A stretch of 64,000 nucleotides of DNA from Dyadobacter sediminis (lineage in GTDB: Bacteria; Bacteroidota; Bacteroidia; Cytophagales; Spirosomataceae). The stretch is taken from assembly GCF_005860765.1 (NCBI RefSeq), contig NZ_VCEI01000021.1, positions 992,001 through 1,056,000 of the forward strand, written 5' to 3'. Below, piece by piece: positions 24,244-33,803 of this stretch. The notes below the pieces were generated by a model. It worked only from the letters and a program-made list of their open reading frames with translations, ran no database searches and was not told the origin of the DNA. The stretch's first letter is position 1, and the number at the start of each line of letters is the position of its first letter. Both the position numbers and the translations under genes were made by a program.

Positions 24244-27200
24244 ATGATTCTTCAACTACCTATTTCAAGGTTTTCCAGAGCCTGGCTTATGCTTCTGTTT
24301 CTGTCATGCTCCGGCTTGCTTTACGGCCAGGAACAAAAAGAAATCAGCGGAAATGTACTGGACAGCTTGTCGAAAACCGGCCTGCCGGGTGTGACCGTCA
24401 TTGTTAAAGGTACGCAGCGGGGAACCACGACTAATGCAGAAGGGCATTACACAATTCAGTGCGGCATGAAGGATACGCTTTCGTTCAGCTTTGTAGGTTA
24501 CACGCAGAAAGAAATGTATGTCGGAACAAAAACAACCATTGATATCGCACTCGAGTCCAATGTAAATGCGCTGGATGAACTCGTTGTGGTCGGGTACGGA
24601 ACGATGAAAAAAAGCGATCTGACGGGGGCGGTAATCCGGCTGGATGCCAAAACGTTTAAAAACCAGCCGATGACGCAGCTTACCGACATGCTTACGGGAA
24701 CCGTTGCCGGTTTTAACGCCAATCAGAGTACTACTGCTGCCGGCGGAAGTTCTCTTCAGATCAGAGGGCCGAAATCACTGAATGCTTCCACGAATCCGAT
24801 GGTGGTTATGGACGGTGTCATTTTCAACGGCAGTATTTCGGATATCAATCCGGCTGATATTGAAACAATTGATATCCTGAAAGATGCGAGTTCGGCGGCT
24901 GTGTTCGGCGCAAGGGCGGCCGGCGGAGTTATTCTGATCACGACCAAAAGAGGAACGGTCGGAAAGCCGGTAATCAACTTTTCTGCAAACGTCGGCATGA
25001 CGGAAACCACGAACGATTTCAAGCCCTTTGATGCGCAGGGTTATCTTACGTTCAGAAGGGATTTGCTCCGCGCCACCAATCCGAACAATCCGAAATTTTA
25101 TTATGACAATCCGGCGCAGCTTCCTGCCGGCGTAACGCTGGACCAATGGAGAAACGCAAGCAACAATCCGCAGACCGACAATACGCAGGAATGGCTCGGA
25201 CGACTGCGGTTTTTCCCGATTGAAACCGAAAATTATCTGGCCGGCAAAACGGTAGACTGGTATAATGAAGTAATCCGGAAAGGCATCCGGCAGAATTATG
25301 ACGTCAGCATCGGCGGCGGCTCAAAGAACGTTACGTATTACTGGTCGCTGGGTTATCAGAATAACGAAGGACTGATCCGCGGAGACAAGTTTTCTACGAT
25401 CCGTTCGAGGCTGAATGTGGATTTCAAAGTGACGGACTGGCTGAACGTCGGCGTCAATACCCAGTTTGCAGACCGTGATGAAAGTACCGTTACGGCCAAT
25501 CTCGGACAAATGTATCTGATGAGCCCTTATGGTTCCATGTTTGAAGCAGACGGAAGTGCTTCCTGGTATCCAAACAGTTTTGCAGTAGCCAGCCCGCTGA
25601 TCGATTATTACGGTCAGGACCGTTTTAAAAAGGTCAATACGCTTTTTGCCTCCATTTATGCAAAACTGAAACTGCCGTTCGGTATGGATTACAAATTGTC
25701 TTTTCAGCCGCGTTACGAAGCTATGAAAGATTATGATTTCTGGTCTTCGGCGACGTTGGCAGGAGGTTCTTCGCGTTCCAACGGGTACGCCACGCGCGAC
25801 GATGCTTCCACTTACGAATGGATTCTGGACAATCTGCTGCACTGGAATAAGGAATTCGGAGTTCATCTTTTTGACGTGACACTGCTGTACAGTTCGGAAA
25901 GAAACCGGGCATGGGCATCCACGATTACAAACCAGTCTTTTGTGCCCAATCAGAACCTCGGTTTTCACGGCCTTCAGTACGGAACCAGCCCGACCGTTTT
26001 TACCAATGACACGCAACTGACCGGCGACGCCGCCATGATCCGGCTGAATTATACTTTGCTGGATAAATATCTGTTAACGGCTTCCCTGCGAAGAGATGGT
26101 TTTTCGGCATTCGGTACAAAGCAGCCGAGAGCTGTGTTTCCGGCGCTCGCACTGGCATGGAAAATCTCGGAAGAAAAGTTTTTCAACCTTGATTTTGTAA
26201 GCCAGATGAAACTGCGGTTATCCTACGGCGTGAACGGGAACCGCGATATCGGCGCTTATTCGGCCATTGCGCAAATGTTTTCCACGCAGTATTACGATGG
26301 CTCCAATGTACAGGTCGGCGTTTATCCGAATACGCTGGCTAATCCGAACCTGGTTTGGGAAAGAACGGAATCCATCAATCTGGGCATGGACCTGAGCATA
26401 CTGAAAAACCGTGTGGACCTCAGCATGGAATATTATGACATGACGACTTCCAATTTGCTGATGAACCGCCTGCTTCCGGAAATTACAGGATTCAGGAACA
26501 TCGTTTCCAACCTTGGCCAGCTTGGGAACAAGGGTTTCGAAATGACCATCAATACCGTCAATACGGAAAAGAAAAATTTCAGCTGGCGTTCCAGTCTGGT
26601 GTTTTCATTTAACCGGAATAAAATCAAAAGGCTGTTCGGAGATTACAAGGAAGAAACCATTGACGGCAATGCGGTGAGAACGGAACTTCCGGATTACACC
26701 AATGAATGGTTTCCGGGACAGGCGCTGGACCGTGTCTGGAATTACGACGTAAACGGAATCTGGCAGACGAATGAAAAAGATGCTGCCGCCGTTTACAAGC
26801 TGGAACCGGGCGATTTCAAAGCTACGGACGTGGACGGAAACGGAAAATACGAGGCGCTTCTGGATAAAAGGTTCATTGGTTACCGTCAGCCAAGGTTCCG
26901 GCTCGGACTCCGGAATGAATTTACCTTTTTCAAAAATTTCTCGGCCTCCGTTTTCTTGAGAAGCGAACTCGGCCACATTGCACCGTTTGCCGAAGGACTG
27001 CGCACGGGCGGATCGGATACGTACGACAGAAGGAACACCAACGATTTTCCTTACTGGACACCTGAAAACGGCATTAATGATTTTCCGAGACTGAACACCA
27101 ATACCAATGTTTTTGGCGGCGGGATCAAGGTTTACAAACCGCTTTCTTTTGTCCGGATTCAGGATGTGAACATTGCGTATGCATTGCCGTCGGAGCTTGC

Positions 27201-27360
27201 AACAAGGCTGAAAATGAACAATATGCGTGTTTTTGCTTCGGTCAGGAATCTGTACAGCTTCAACAAATGGCCCGGCTGGGACCCGGAAGCGTGGGACAAT
27301 GCCGGAAATAATGTGCCGATGCCGCGGAATTTTACTATCGGACTCACCTTGTCACTGTAA
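24244..27360 (+). CDS. SusC/RagA-family TonB-dependent outer-membrane transporter 1
   Basis: A 1038-residue outer-membrane importer for oligosaccharides. A signal peptide occupies about 1-28 (SGLLYGQ). A carboxypeptidase-D-like domain follows at about 30-108 (ISGNVLDSLSKTGLPGVTVIVKG). The TonB-box region is DELVVVGYGTMKKSDLTGAV (about 115-134) and the plug contains LQIRGPKSLNASTNPMVVMDG and ILKDASSAAVFGARAAGGVILITTKRG. The 22-stranded barrel ends in the aromatic-rich ...FTIGLTLSL. Length and motifs are standard. It lies 18 bp before susD and forms the entry point of the amino-sugar locus under LacI control. Substrate unknown; the downstream genes suggest N-acetylhexosamine-containing glycans. 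Confidence 0.95.
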   Translation: MILQLPISRFSRAWLMLLFLSCSGLLYGQEQKEISGNVLDSLSKTGLPGVTVIVKGTQRGTTTNAEGHYTIQCGMKDTLSFSFVGYTQKEMYVGTKTTIDIALESNVNALDELVVVGYGTMKKSDLTGAVIRLDAKTFKNQPMTQLTDMLTGTVAGFNANQSTTAAGGSSLQIRGPKSLNASTNPMVVMDGVIFNGSISDINPADIETIDILKDASSAAVFGARAAGGVILITTKRGTVGKPVINFSANVGMTETTNDFKPFDAQGYLTFRRDLLRATNPNNPKFYYDNPAQLPAGVTLDQWRNASNNPQTDNTQEWLGRLRFFPIETENYLAGKTVDWYNEVIRKGIRQNYDVSIGGGSKNVTYYWSLGYQNNEGLIRGDKFSTIRSRLNVDFKVTDWLNVGVNTQFADRDESTVTANLGQMYLMSPYGSMFEADGSASWYPNSFAVASPLIDYYGQDRFKKVNTLFASIYAKLKLPFGMDYKLSFQPRYEAMKDYDFWSSATLAGGSSRSNGYATRDDASTYEWILDNLLHWNKEFGVHLFDVTLLYSSERNRAWASTITNQSFVPNQNLGFHGLQYGTSPTVFTNDTQLTGDAAMIRLNYTLLDKYLLTASLRRDGFSAFGTKQPRAVFPALALAWKISEEKFFNLDFVSQMKLRLSYGVNGNRDIGAYSAIAQMFSTQYYDGSNVQVGVYPNTLANPNLVWERTESINLGMDLSILKNRVDLSMEYYDMTTSNLLMNRLLPEITGFRNIVSNLGQLGNKGFEMTINTVNTEKKNFSWRSSLVFSFNRNKIKRLFGDYKEETIDGNAVRTELPDYTNEWFPGQALDRVWNYDVNGIWQTNEKDAAAVYKLEPGDFKATDVDGNGKYEALLDKRFIGYRQPRFRLGLRNEFTFFKNFSASVFLRSELGHIAPFAEGLRTGGSDTYDRRNTNDFPYWTPENGINDFPRLNTNTNVFGGGIKVYKPLSFVRIQDVNIAYALPSELATRLKMNNMRVFASVRNLYSFNKWPGWDPEAWDNAGNNVPMPRNFTIGLTLSL

Positions 27361-27378
27361 TCTGGAGCATAACCCTAA

Positions 27379-29148
27379 ATGAAAAGAATTATGAAATTAC
27401 TCAGACCACTATCTGCAGCATACTTTATACTCTTGGTTGCACTGACTTCCTGTAACAAGGATTGGCTGAAACCCGAGCCGCTTTCCTTTTTCAGTCCTGA
27501 AAACGTTTTTACGGACAAGACCGGTTTTGAGTCGTTGATCATTACGATGCGAAAAGACCTTAAAAACGAAAATACGGGAACGATGCCCAATCTGACCATG
27601 GAATTTGCAGCTTCGGACCTTGCTTCGCCGTGGTCGCAGCTGGATTTTTATAACCTCACGCCGAATACGGATCAGTACTATCGTTTTCTGGCCATGTTTA
27701 CGCAGATTTATACTTCCATAAAAAATACCAACGTACTGATCTCCAGAATTGATCATATCAAGTGGACATCTGAAGAAGAACGCAACGGCATCCTGGCGGA
27801 AGCATACTGGCACCGGTCTTACTGGTATTACCGGCTTGTGAATTCCTATGGTGATGTTCCGTTTATCAGCAAGGAAATAGAAGGCGCAAAGCTGGATTTC
27901 CAGACGCACAGCCGGGAAGCCATTTTAAAGAAAATACAATCAGATCTGGAATTTGCCGTTCAGTGGCTGCCCGTTACGGCCAAAGCCGGTGCGGTATCCA
28001 AAGGTGCGGGAAATCATTTGCTTGCGAAAGTTTACCTCGCCAATCTGGAATTTGACAAGGCCATAAAAGCTGCAAACAATGTGATTTCAGGACCTTATGC
28101 GCTGATGATGCAGCGCTTCGGGATTGATGCCGCCAAACCGCAGCGTAACCTGATCTGGGATCTGCACCGTTCCAAGAATTTCAGCAGCACGCAGAATACC
28201 GAAACTATTCTTGCCTCCATAGATCGTTACGAAGCGCCGCCGGGAGCAAGGTCGCTTGGTCTTTATACGATGCGTTTGTACAATCCGCAATGGTTTCAGC
28301 CACAGGTGCTGGACAGTCAGGGAAAGCCCGGCATGGTGGCGAGCGGGCCGATGTACGATTCTTTGGGAAGAGGAAACGCCAACATTCGCCTGACAGGTTA
28401 TTATCAGTACGATATCTGGACTTACAAGGGCGTCAACTGGCGCGTTACGCCGGATTTGAGAAGAAGCGATATCAACTGGGTGGATATTGACGAACTGAAA
28501 TACAACAATCCGGCATCGGTCGATTTCGGCAAGCCTGTAAATATCAGGTTTCTGGCTGCGCAAGTAGATACTTTCAAGCATGTGTACGCCATTCCGCATT
28601 ACATCATGTACAATCCAATGGACGATCCGAAAGCCATACCCGTAGGCGGCAACGGCGACTGGTATATTTTCCGACTGGCCGAAACGTATCTTTTAAGAGC
28701 CGAAGCGTATTACTGGAAAGGACAGCTTGCCTTAGCCGCAGCGGACCTTAACAAAGTAAGGGAACGTGCAAAAGCATTGCCGGTTACAGCCGCCGATGTA
28801 AATATCCATTTCATTCTGGATGAACGCGCCCGCGAACTGTTTGCCGAAGAACCCCGGCATTCCGAGCTGGTGAGAATCTCATACATCATGGCGAAATCGA
28901 ATCTGGGCGGATACAGTTTAAGCAATTTCAGTACCAAAAACTTCTATTTTGACCGGGTAATGAAATACAATAATACGTACGAAAAGAAAATCCAGCTGTT
29001 GGGTAACACCGCAAATATGGCGCCTTTTCATGCACTCTGGCCCATTCCGTCGCTGGTGATTACGGCTAATACACAGGGCGTAATCAATCAGAATGCCGGC
29101 TACAACGGCGCTGAACTGAATATTGCGCCGCTTACGACCATTGAATAG
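27379..29148 (+). CDS. SusD/RagB-family surface glycan-binding lipoprotein 1
   Basis: Lid protein of SusC 1. A lipoprotein signal ends at LTSC (Cys near 25), followed by NKDWLKPEPLSFFSPENVF. TPR-like helices follow: AEAYWHRSYWYYRLVNSYGDVPFI, LLAKVYLANLEFDKAIKAANNVI, LAETYLLRAEAYYWKGQLALAAADLNKVRERA. The C-terminal signature is ILDERARELFAEEPRHSELVR. At 589 residues it is a typical RagB/SusD protein. It is encoded immediately after its transporter partner and should be surface-exposed. An operon with the following GH109-type gene (61-bp gap) is likely. Confidence 0.95.
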   Translation: MKRIMKLLRPLSAAYFILLVALTSCNKDWLKPEPLSFFSPENVFTDKTGFESLIITMRKDLKNENTGTMPNLTMEFAASDLASPWSQLDFYNLTPNTDQYYRFLAMFTQIYTSIKNTNVLISRIDHIKWTSEEERNGILAEAYWHRSYWYYRLVNSYGDVPFISKEIEGAKLDFQTHSREAILKKIQSDLEFAVQWLPVTAKAGAVSKGAGNHLLAKVYLANLEFDKAIKAANNVISGPYALMMQRFGIDAAKPQRNLIWDLHRSKNFSSTQNTETILASIDRYEAPPGARSLGLYTMRLYNPQWFQPQVLDSQGKPGMVASGPMYDSLGRGNANIRLTGYYQYDIWTYKGVNWRVTPDLRRSDINWVDIDELKYNNPASVDFGKPVNIRFLAAQVDTFKHVYAIPHYIMYNPMDDPKAIPVGGNGDWYIFRLAETYLLRAEAYYWKGQLALAAADLNKVRERAKALPVTAADVNIHFILDERARELFAEEPRHSELVRISYIMAKSNLGGYSLSNFSTKNFYFDRVMKYNNTYEKKIQLLGNTANMAPFHALWPIPSLVITANTQGVINQNAGYNGAELNIAPLTTIE

Positions 29149-29209
29149 TATGTTAAATTTTCCGGCCGGACAAACTACGATTTCCCGGCTTCAATAAAAC
29201 GGATCAGCA

Positions 29210-30628
29210 ATGAACAAGAGAGCATTTTTAAAACTTACCGCACTGGGCGGAACCGGTCTGGCAAGCGGCATTTTCCAGCAGGGCTGTACAACAGGCAAAG
29301 CTACTTCGCAGTTGCCGGCCATCAAAAAACAGGCGGAAGCAGCGCATCGCCAGACTTTCAACATGTCGGGCTATGCGGCGCCGAAAATAGATACCGTCCG
29401 AATGGCTTACATAGGTCTGGGCAACCGGGGCGGAGGCGCCATCAAGCGCATCGTTCATCTGGATAATGTGGAAGTAAAGGCGTTGTGCGATATCCGGGAG
29501 GAAAATGCAGTCGCAGCCGGAAAGACTTTTGAAGGAACTTCGCACAAACCGCAGCTTTATTCAGGCCATGCGGACGAATGGAAAAAAGTCTGCGAACGCG
29601 ACGACATCGATCTGATTTATATTTGTACGCCCTGGAACCTGCACACACCGATGGCGCTTTATGCCATGGAACACGGCAAGCACGTCGCCTGCGAAATTCC
29701 GATTGCCACGACGGTGGAAGACTGCTGGAAACTCGTTGAAACTTCCGAACGTACCAAAAAGCATTGCATGATGCTGGAAAACTGCTGCTACGATTTCTTC
29801 GAGCTGCTTACGCTGAACATGGCGCGCCAGGGGTTTTTCGGCGAGATCGTGCACGTGGAAGGCGCCTATATCCATGACATTTATGAATCGTTTTTTGATA
29901 AAACCAAAAGGTATGATCTGTGGCGATTGAGAGAAAACCAGAAAAATGGTAATCTGTATCCGACGCACGGACTCGGGCCGGTTTGTCAGGTGCTCAATAT
30001 CAACCGAGGCGATAAAATGGATTATCTGGTTTCTACTGCGAGCAATGATTTCATGCTTGCTGCAAAAGCCAATGAAATGGCAAAAACAGATCCGGCCTTC
30101 AAGGAATTTGAAGGGAAAAGCTTTCGAGGAAATATGAATACGACGACAATCCGGACCAATAAAGGCAAAACCATTATGTTGCAGCACGACGTGACGTCGC
30201 CGCGGCCGTACTCACGGATTCACCTCATCAGCGGCACGAAAGGAACTGCCCAGAAATACCCGTTGCCCGGAAAAATTTCACATGGCCATGAATGGATTTC
30301 GGAAGAGGAATATAAAGTGCTTGAAAAAAAGTATCAGCCTGAAATTGTGACCAGAATCGGCGAGCTGGCCAAAAAAGTAGGCGGGCACGGCGGTATGGAT
30401 TTTTTAATGGACTGGCGTTTGATCGACTGTCTGCGCAACGGACTTCCGCTGGATCAGGATGTATACGATGCGGCTTCGTGGAGCGTGATCGCGCCGCTGA
30501 GTGAATGGTCGGTTGCCAACCGTTCCAATTCCATTGACGTTCCCGATTTTACTTCCGGCGCATGGAAAACGAATACGCCGGTTGATATTGAGCTTAAAAA
30601 AGGAGGAAATACACTTGTCAAGGCATAA
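29210..30628 (+). CDS. GH109-type Gfo/Idh/MocA family protein (candidate alpha-N-acetylgalactosaminidase)
   Basis: A 472-residue NAD-dependent oxidoreductase-fold enzyme. The Rossmann motif is AYIGLGNRGGGA (about 67-78). The blocks TPWNLHTPMALYAMEHGKHVACEIPIATTVEDCWKLVETSE, KHCMMLENCCYD and VGGHGGMDFLMDWRLIDCLRNG match glycoside hydrolase family 109. That family cleaves alpha-GalNAc by a redox-elimination mechanism that recycles NAD. The N-terminus (MNKRAFLKLTALGGTG) is a Tat-like signal with KR instead of RR. FQQGC near residue 26 could be a lipobox, so it is probably a periplasmic lipoprotein carrying its cofactor folded. It lies between susD and nagB, supporting an amino-sugar substrate. 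Other Gfo/Idh activities remain possible. Confidence 0.85.
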   Translation: MNKRAFLKLTALGGTGLASGIFQQGCTTGKATSQLPAIKKQAEAAHRQTFNMSGYAAPKIDTVRMAYIGLGNRGGGAIKRIVHLDNVEVKALCDIREENAVAAGKTFEGTSHKPQLYSGHADEWKKVCERDDIDLIYICTPWNLHTPMALYAMEHGKHVACEIPIATTVEDCWKLVETSERTKKHCMMLENCCYDFFELLTLNMARQGFFGEIVHVEGAYIHDIYESFFDKTKRYDLWRLRENQKNGNLYPTHGLGPVCQVLNINRGDKMDYLVSTASNDFMLAAKANEMAKTDPAFKEFEGKSFRGNMNTTTIRTNKGKTIMLQHDVTSPRPYSRIHLISGTKGTAQKYPLPGKISHGHEWISEEEYKVLEKKYQPEIVTRIGELAKKVGGHGGMDFLMDWRLIDCLRNGLPLDQDVYDAASWSVIAPLSEWSVANRSNSIDVPDFTSGAWKTNTPVDIELKKGGNTLVKA

Positions 30629-30661
30629 AAAGCCTAAGTTTTAATTATTAAAATGATTTGA

Positions 30662-31426
30662 ATGAAAATTATCATCTCGAACAACAGCCAGGAATTGGGC
30701 CGGGCCGCAGGAAGTGAAGCCGCAGATTTGATTCGCCGCACTATTTCGGAAAAAGGAAAAGCCAATATCATTCTGGCTACGGGTACAAGCCAGTTTGAAA
30801 CAATCAGTCAGCTTCTGAAGGAAGAGGACATTGACTGGTCAAAAGTAACCATGTTTCATCTGGACGAATATATCGGTTTGCCTGTAACGCATCCGGCCAG
30901 TTTCCGAAAGTATTTAAAAGAACGTTTTCTGGAAAATGTCCCGCCATTGCATGAAGTATTTCTGATTAACGGCGAAGCAGACTCTGAAACGGAACTAAGC
31001 CGGTTAAACAAGCTGATTTCAGAACATCCGGTTGATGTTGCGCTCGTTGGAATCGGTGAAAACGGGCATTTGGCTTTTAATGATCCGCCGGCTGATTTTG
31101 ATACGGAGCAGCCTTATCTCGTCGTCAATCTGGACGAGCCGTGCCGCAGACAGCAAATGAATGAAGGCTGGTTTGAATCGCTTGAAGACGTGCCTCAGCA
31201 GGCAATCAGCATGTCGGTCAAGCAGATCATGAAATCGGAGCATATTATTTGTTCGGTTCCTGATGAACGCAAAGCGCAGGCTGTAAGCGACAGTCTGCTG
31301 CAAAATGTAAGCAATAAATTTCCGGCAAGCATCCTGCAGTTGCACCCGAGCTGCACGTGTTTTCTGGATAACAGTTCTGCTGAAATTTATTTAAAATCGA
31401 AACCGGATGAAGTAGTGACGTTCTGA
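30662..31426 (+). CDS. nagB: NagB-like glucosamine-6-phosphate deaminase/isomerase
   Basis: Cytosolic enzyme that converts glucosamine-6-phosphate to fructose-6-phosphate and ammonia. The phosphate loop is ATGTSQFETI. The catalytic Asp is in FHLDEYIGL (D68). GIGENGHLAFNDPP (about 130-143) carries the active-site His136. Asn134 replaces the E. coli Asp141, a common variation in NagB branches, and the following acidic residue is Asp instead of Glu. Length is 254, on the short side for NagB but normal for this NagB-like branch. It lies 33 bp after the GH109-type gene, closing the operon. It would feed released hexosamine into glycolysis; no kinase or deacetylase is encoded nearby. Confidence 0.88.
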   Translation: MKIIISNNSQELGRAAGSEAADLIRRTISEKGKANIILATGTSQFETISQLLKEEDIDWSKVTMFHLDEYIGLPVTHPASFRKYLKERFLENVPPLHEVFLINGEADSETELSRLNKLISEHPVDVALVGIGENGHLAFNDPPADFDTEQPYLVVNLDEPCRRQQMNEGWFESLEDVPQQAISMSVKQIMKSEHIICSVPDERKAQAVSDSLLQNVSNKFPASILQLHPSCTCFLDNSSAEIYLKSKPDEVVTF

Positions 31427-31455
31427 GAAATGTAACAGAAGAAGTTTTTTCAGGC

Positions 31456-31505
31456 TTTGCAGCATTTGAGCATTTTCAAATTGGTTATGTTCAAATGCCT
31501 GCAAA
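31456..31505. terminator. Hairpin between convergent nagB and GH-A genes
   Basis: TTTGCAGCATTTGA (31456-31469) pairs with TCAAATGCCTGCAAA (31491-31505) with one bulged C, about 14 bp in all. It lies 30 bp after nagB and 28 bp before the convergent hydrolase stop, so it can end both transcripts, although no long T-run follows. Confidence 0.6.
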
Positions 31506-31532
31506 ACCAAAGTGTACTTTACAACGGGTAAA

Positions 31533-33089
31533 TTACACTTCCGGCGTTATACGCCTTACTGCAACAGCCACATCCATGGCAATTCCGGAAATACTGAAAA
31601 GAAGATTTCCCGCTGATTTCAGTTCCAAAGTTTCGGACCGGATCGTTTGTCCGGTGCGTGTATCCCAGCTTGTAATGGAATAAGTGCCGGATTCCATTCC
31701 GGGAATATTGACTTCAGTATCCAATGAATTTGCCTGTTCATTCAGGATGTGTAACGTTCTTGTCACCTTTTTGTTGATATCCGTCCGGAGCAGCCATACA
31801 ACTGCCTGTTGGCCATCAGCACAGGCAAAAACGGCAAATGCCCGATGGCTTGACTTTACTTCGTGATTTAGGTTTCTGCGCCTGAAATTTTGCCAGTCGA
31901 TCAATTTTGTGAATTCCGCCATGTTTTTCTGAGCAGCACGCATGCCGTGAGTCAGGCAGTGCGGATGCCGGTTTGGCCAGCGCATACCGCCGCCTGCTGC
32001 GCCCGAAGCAAGATGCGCCCATTGAATATGACGAAAATATTCATCATCAAAATAAGCCGGAAAAGTAATATGCTTGTCTTTGAAGGCATGAATCGGCCCG
32101 TGTTCACTGTCGAAAAACGGCCTGTTTGCGGGTAAATGTTCCAGTGCTTCCCGAACGAGCCTTCCGGTACAAATGGCTGATGCCACCGTATCTTTCGGAT
32201 TGTCGATCGTAGCTGCATCATAAAAATGCGTGCTTGCAAAATCAAGCAGCGGATGCCGGAAGATAACATCTGCAACGGCAGGCTGTTCATTCAGTACCGG
32301 CCCGAAAAGCGATACGGTCTGCGGATGGCAGCGTCCGTAAAGCCGCATTTCTGTTTCGCGCAGATGCCGGCTGAGCTCGCCCACAAAATTGCCGAAAACG
32401 TCCGTTCGGCCGCTTGCATGTGCCGGATGGATTTCGTTCCACAGGTCCCAGGCAAACAGAACGCCGCTGCCGCCCCATCTTTCGGCAACGAAACTGAGCC
32501 TGTTTTTGACAGCTTTTAATGTGTCTTCACATAAAAGCCATTCCGAACGTTTTTTGCAAGGACCGCCATTTGCAGCATTGTACGGATGATGTTTCCAGCG
32601 GATCCACATCCAGAAAGTATCCACCGGCGTAAGCAGAATGCGCATATGATACTTTGCGCAAAGCAGAAAAAGATCGTCCCATAACGCGACCATATTTTTG
32701 GAAAACGTGCCGGCAGGCTTTTCAAAATAGCGGCTTTCGCCCTGTGCGTATTCCAGCATCAGCCGCAGGCACGTTACGCCATGTCCCGCAAGCCAGGCCA
32801 GATGACCTTCCACCTGCTGCAGATTTTTACGTCGGAAAAGTCCTGCAAAATCAGGCCATGTGATGGCGTCATTTTGTCCGACCGGCGTCCAGTCTTCGCC
32901 GTTTTCAGTTATAAAATAAGGCGCATCTTTTGCAACCTGAATCCACGGGATGTTGGGTAGAGATTTAAAATCAGGAAATAATTTGCCTTGTACTGTTTCG
33001 GGATGATTTATATCGGATGTATTCAGATTTGCGTCATGATCCGGTGAAAACAAATTGAGTTGCTCCGGATGTTCGGTCTTTGGTTTCAT
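31533..33089 (-). CDS. Clan GH-A glycoside hydrolase, apparently without signal peptide
   Basis: A 518-residue protein with a (beta/alpha)8 barrel at about 45-400. WDLWNEIHPAHA places the acid/base at Glu219 and RPFFDSEHGPIHA places the nucleophile at Glu329, both at the expected strand ends for clan GH-A (GH5-like beta-mannosidase/cellulase folds). HGVTCLRLMLEYAQGESRYFEKPAG and THFYDAATID support this. A C-terminal beta-sandwich (about 410-518) completes it. The N-terminus (MKPKTEHPEQLNLFSPDHDA) is polar with no signal. The enzyme should therefore act on imported oligosaccharides in the cytosol unless the start is misplaced. It converges on nagB. The family is not pinned down and specificity is unknown. 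Confidence 0.78.
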   Translation of the reverse strand: MKPKTEHPEQLNLFSPDHDANLNTSDINHPETVQGKLFPDFKSLPNIPWIQVAKDAPYFITENGEDWTPVGQNDAITWPDFAGLFRRKNLQQVEGHLAWLAGHGVTCLRLMLEYAQGESRYFEKPAGTFSKNMVALWDDLFLLCAKYHMRILLTPVDTFWMWIRWKHHPYNAANGGPCKKRSEWLLCEDTLKAVKNRLSFVAERWGGSGVLFAWDLWNEIHPAHASGRTDVFGNFVGELSRHLRETEMRLYGRCHPQTVSLFGPVLNEQPAVADVIFRHPLLDFASTHFYDAATIDNPKDTVASAICTGRLVREALEHLPANRPFFDSEHGPIHAFKDKHITFPAYFDDEYFRHIQWAHLASGAAGGGMRWPNRHPHCLTHGMRAAQKNMAEFTKLIDWQNFRRRNLNHEVKSSHRAFAVFACADGQQAVVWLLRTDINKKVTRTLHILNEQANSLDTEVNIPGMESGTYSITSWDTRTGQTIRSETLELKSAGNLLFSISGIAMDVAVAVRRITPEV

Positions 33090-33242
33090 CGGGTTAAGTA
33101 ATTGTTTTAATCTTTTTGTATTGGCTGTTCAAAAGTAATCTACTTTCTGAGCAAGGTAAGAATAGCCTGCCCGGAATAACAAGATTGCCGGAAGAAATGA
33201 CGCTGAAATGACGAAAAATATTAAACAAGACTTGATTTGATC

Positions 33243-33707
33243 TCAATGCTTTCTGACGTAAATCTCGAGAATTTCCTGATTGATGTCCAGACTGTCGATT
33301 TTTTCAATGCCGGATTGGATCAATGAATCTCCTTTGGTCCGCAGCTTGAAATGAAAGTCCCTGTTTTCCCATTCGCGGTAATTGCAGTATTGCAGATGCT
33401 CCGAATAATCCTCGCCTTTCAGCTCATACGTACCGCCGCCTGCATCAAAAACTGCCGAATCGCCTTTTCCCTGACTGGTGTCGTGTTTCAGAAAGGAAAA
33501 ATGATTCCCGGCAAACATCTTGATCATTTCCTGACCTTTAACCGGATAAGTGACCGTTGTGTCACCTTTGGCAATAACCCGGCTGGAAACCAGTTCCCAT
33601 GTTCCGGTAATGGATGGTAATGCAGTTTCGTCCGTTGTCGTTTTTTTGTCATTGCAGGACGTCATCATGATCATTAAAGCACAACAGGCAAGGAGTTTGG
33701 ACTTCAT
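33243..33707 (-). CDS. Small lipoprotein, lipocalin-like fold, unknown function
   Basis: A 154-residue protein. The lipoprotein signal ends in MTSC (Cys near 18), followed by a Thr/Asp-rich linker. ITGTWELVSSRVIAKGDTTVTYPVKGQEMIKMFAGNHFSFLKHD is the opening of the lipocalin-like/DUF4488-type beta-barrel fold (GTWELVS...K.., F..). YELKGEDYSEHLQYCNYREWENRDFHFKLRTKGDSLIQSG supplies the remaining strands. Proteins of this type are common stand-alone periplasmic lipoproteins in Bacteroidota, with no reaction known. It is monocistronic, 154 bp after the start of the divergently placed GH-A gene and next to the repeat array. Confidence 0.8.
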   Translation of the reverse strand: MKSKLLACCALMIMMTSCNDKKTTTDETALPSITGTWELVSSRVIAKGDTTVTYPVKGQEMIKMFAGNHFSFLKHDTSQGKGDSAVFDAGGGTYELKGEDYSEHLQYCNYREWENRDFHFKLRTKGDSLIQSGIEKIDSLDINQEILEIYVRKH

Positions 33708-33803
33708 AGGTCTATTTAGGATTGAGGATTATACTTCGGGCAAGTTACTCTAATTGTTTAATGAAAATATAGTTTTAACAATGCTGAGATGCATTTTTTT
33801 TGT

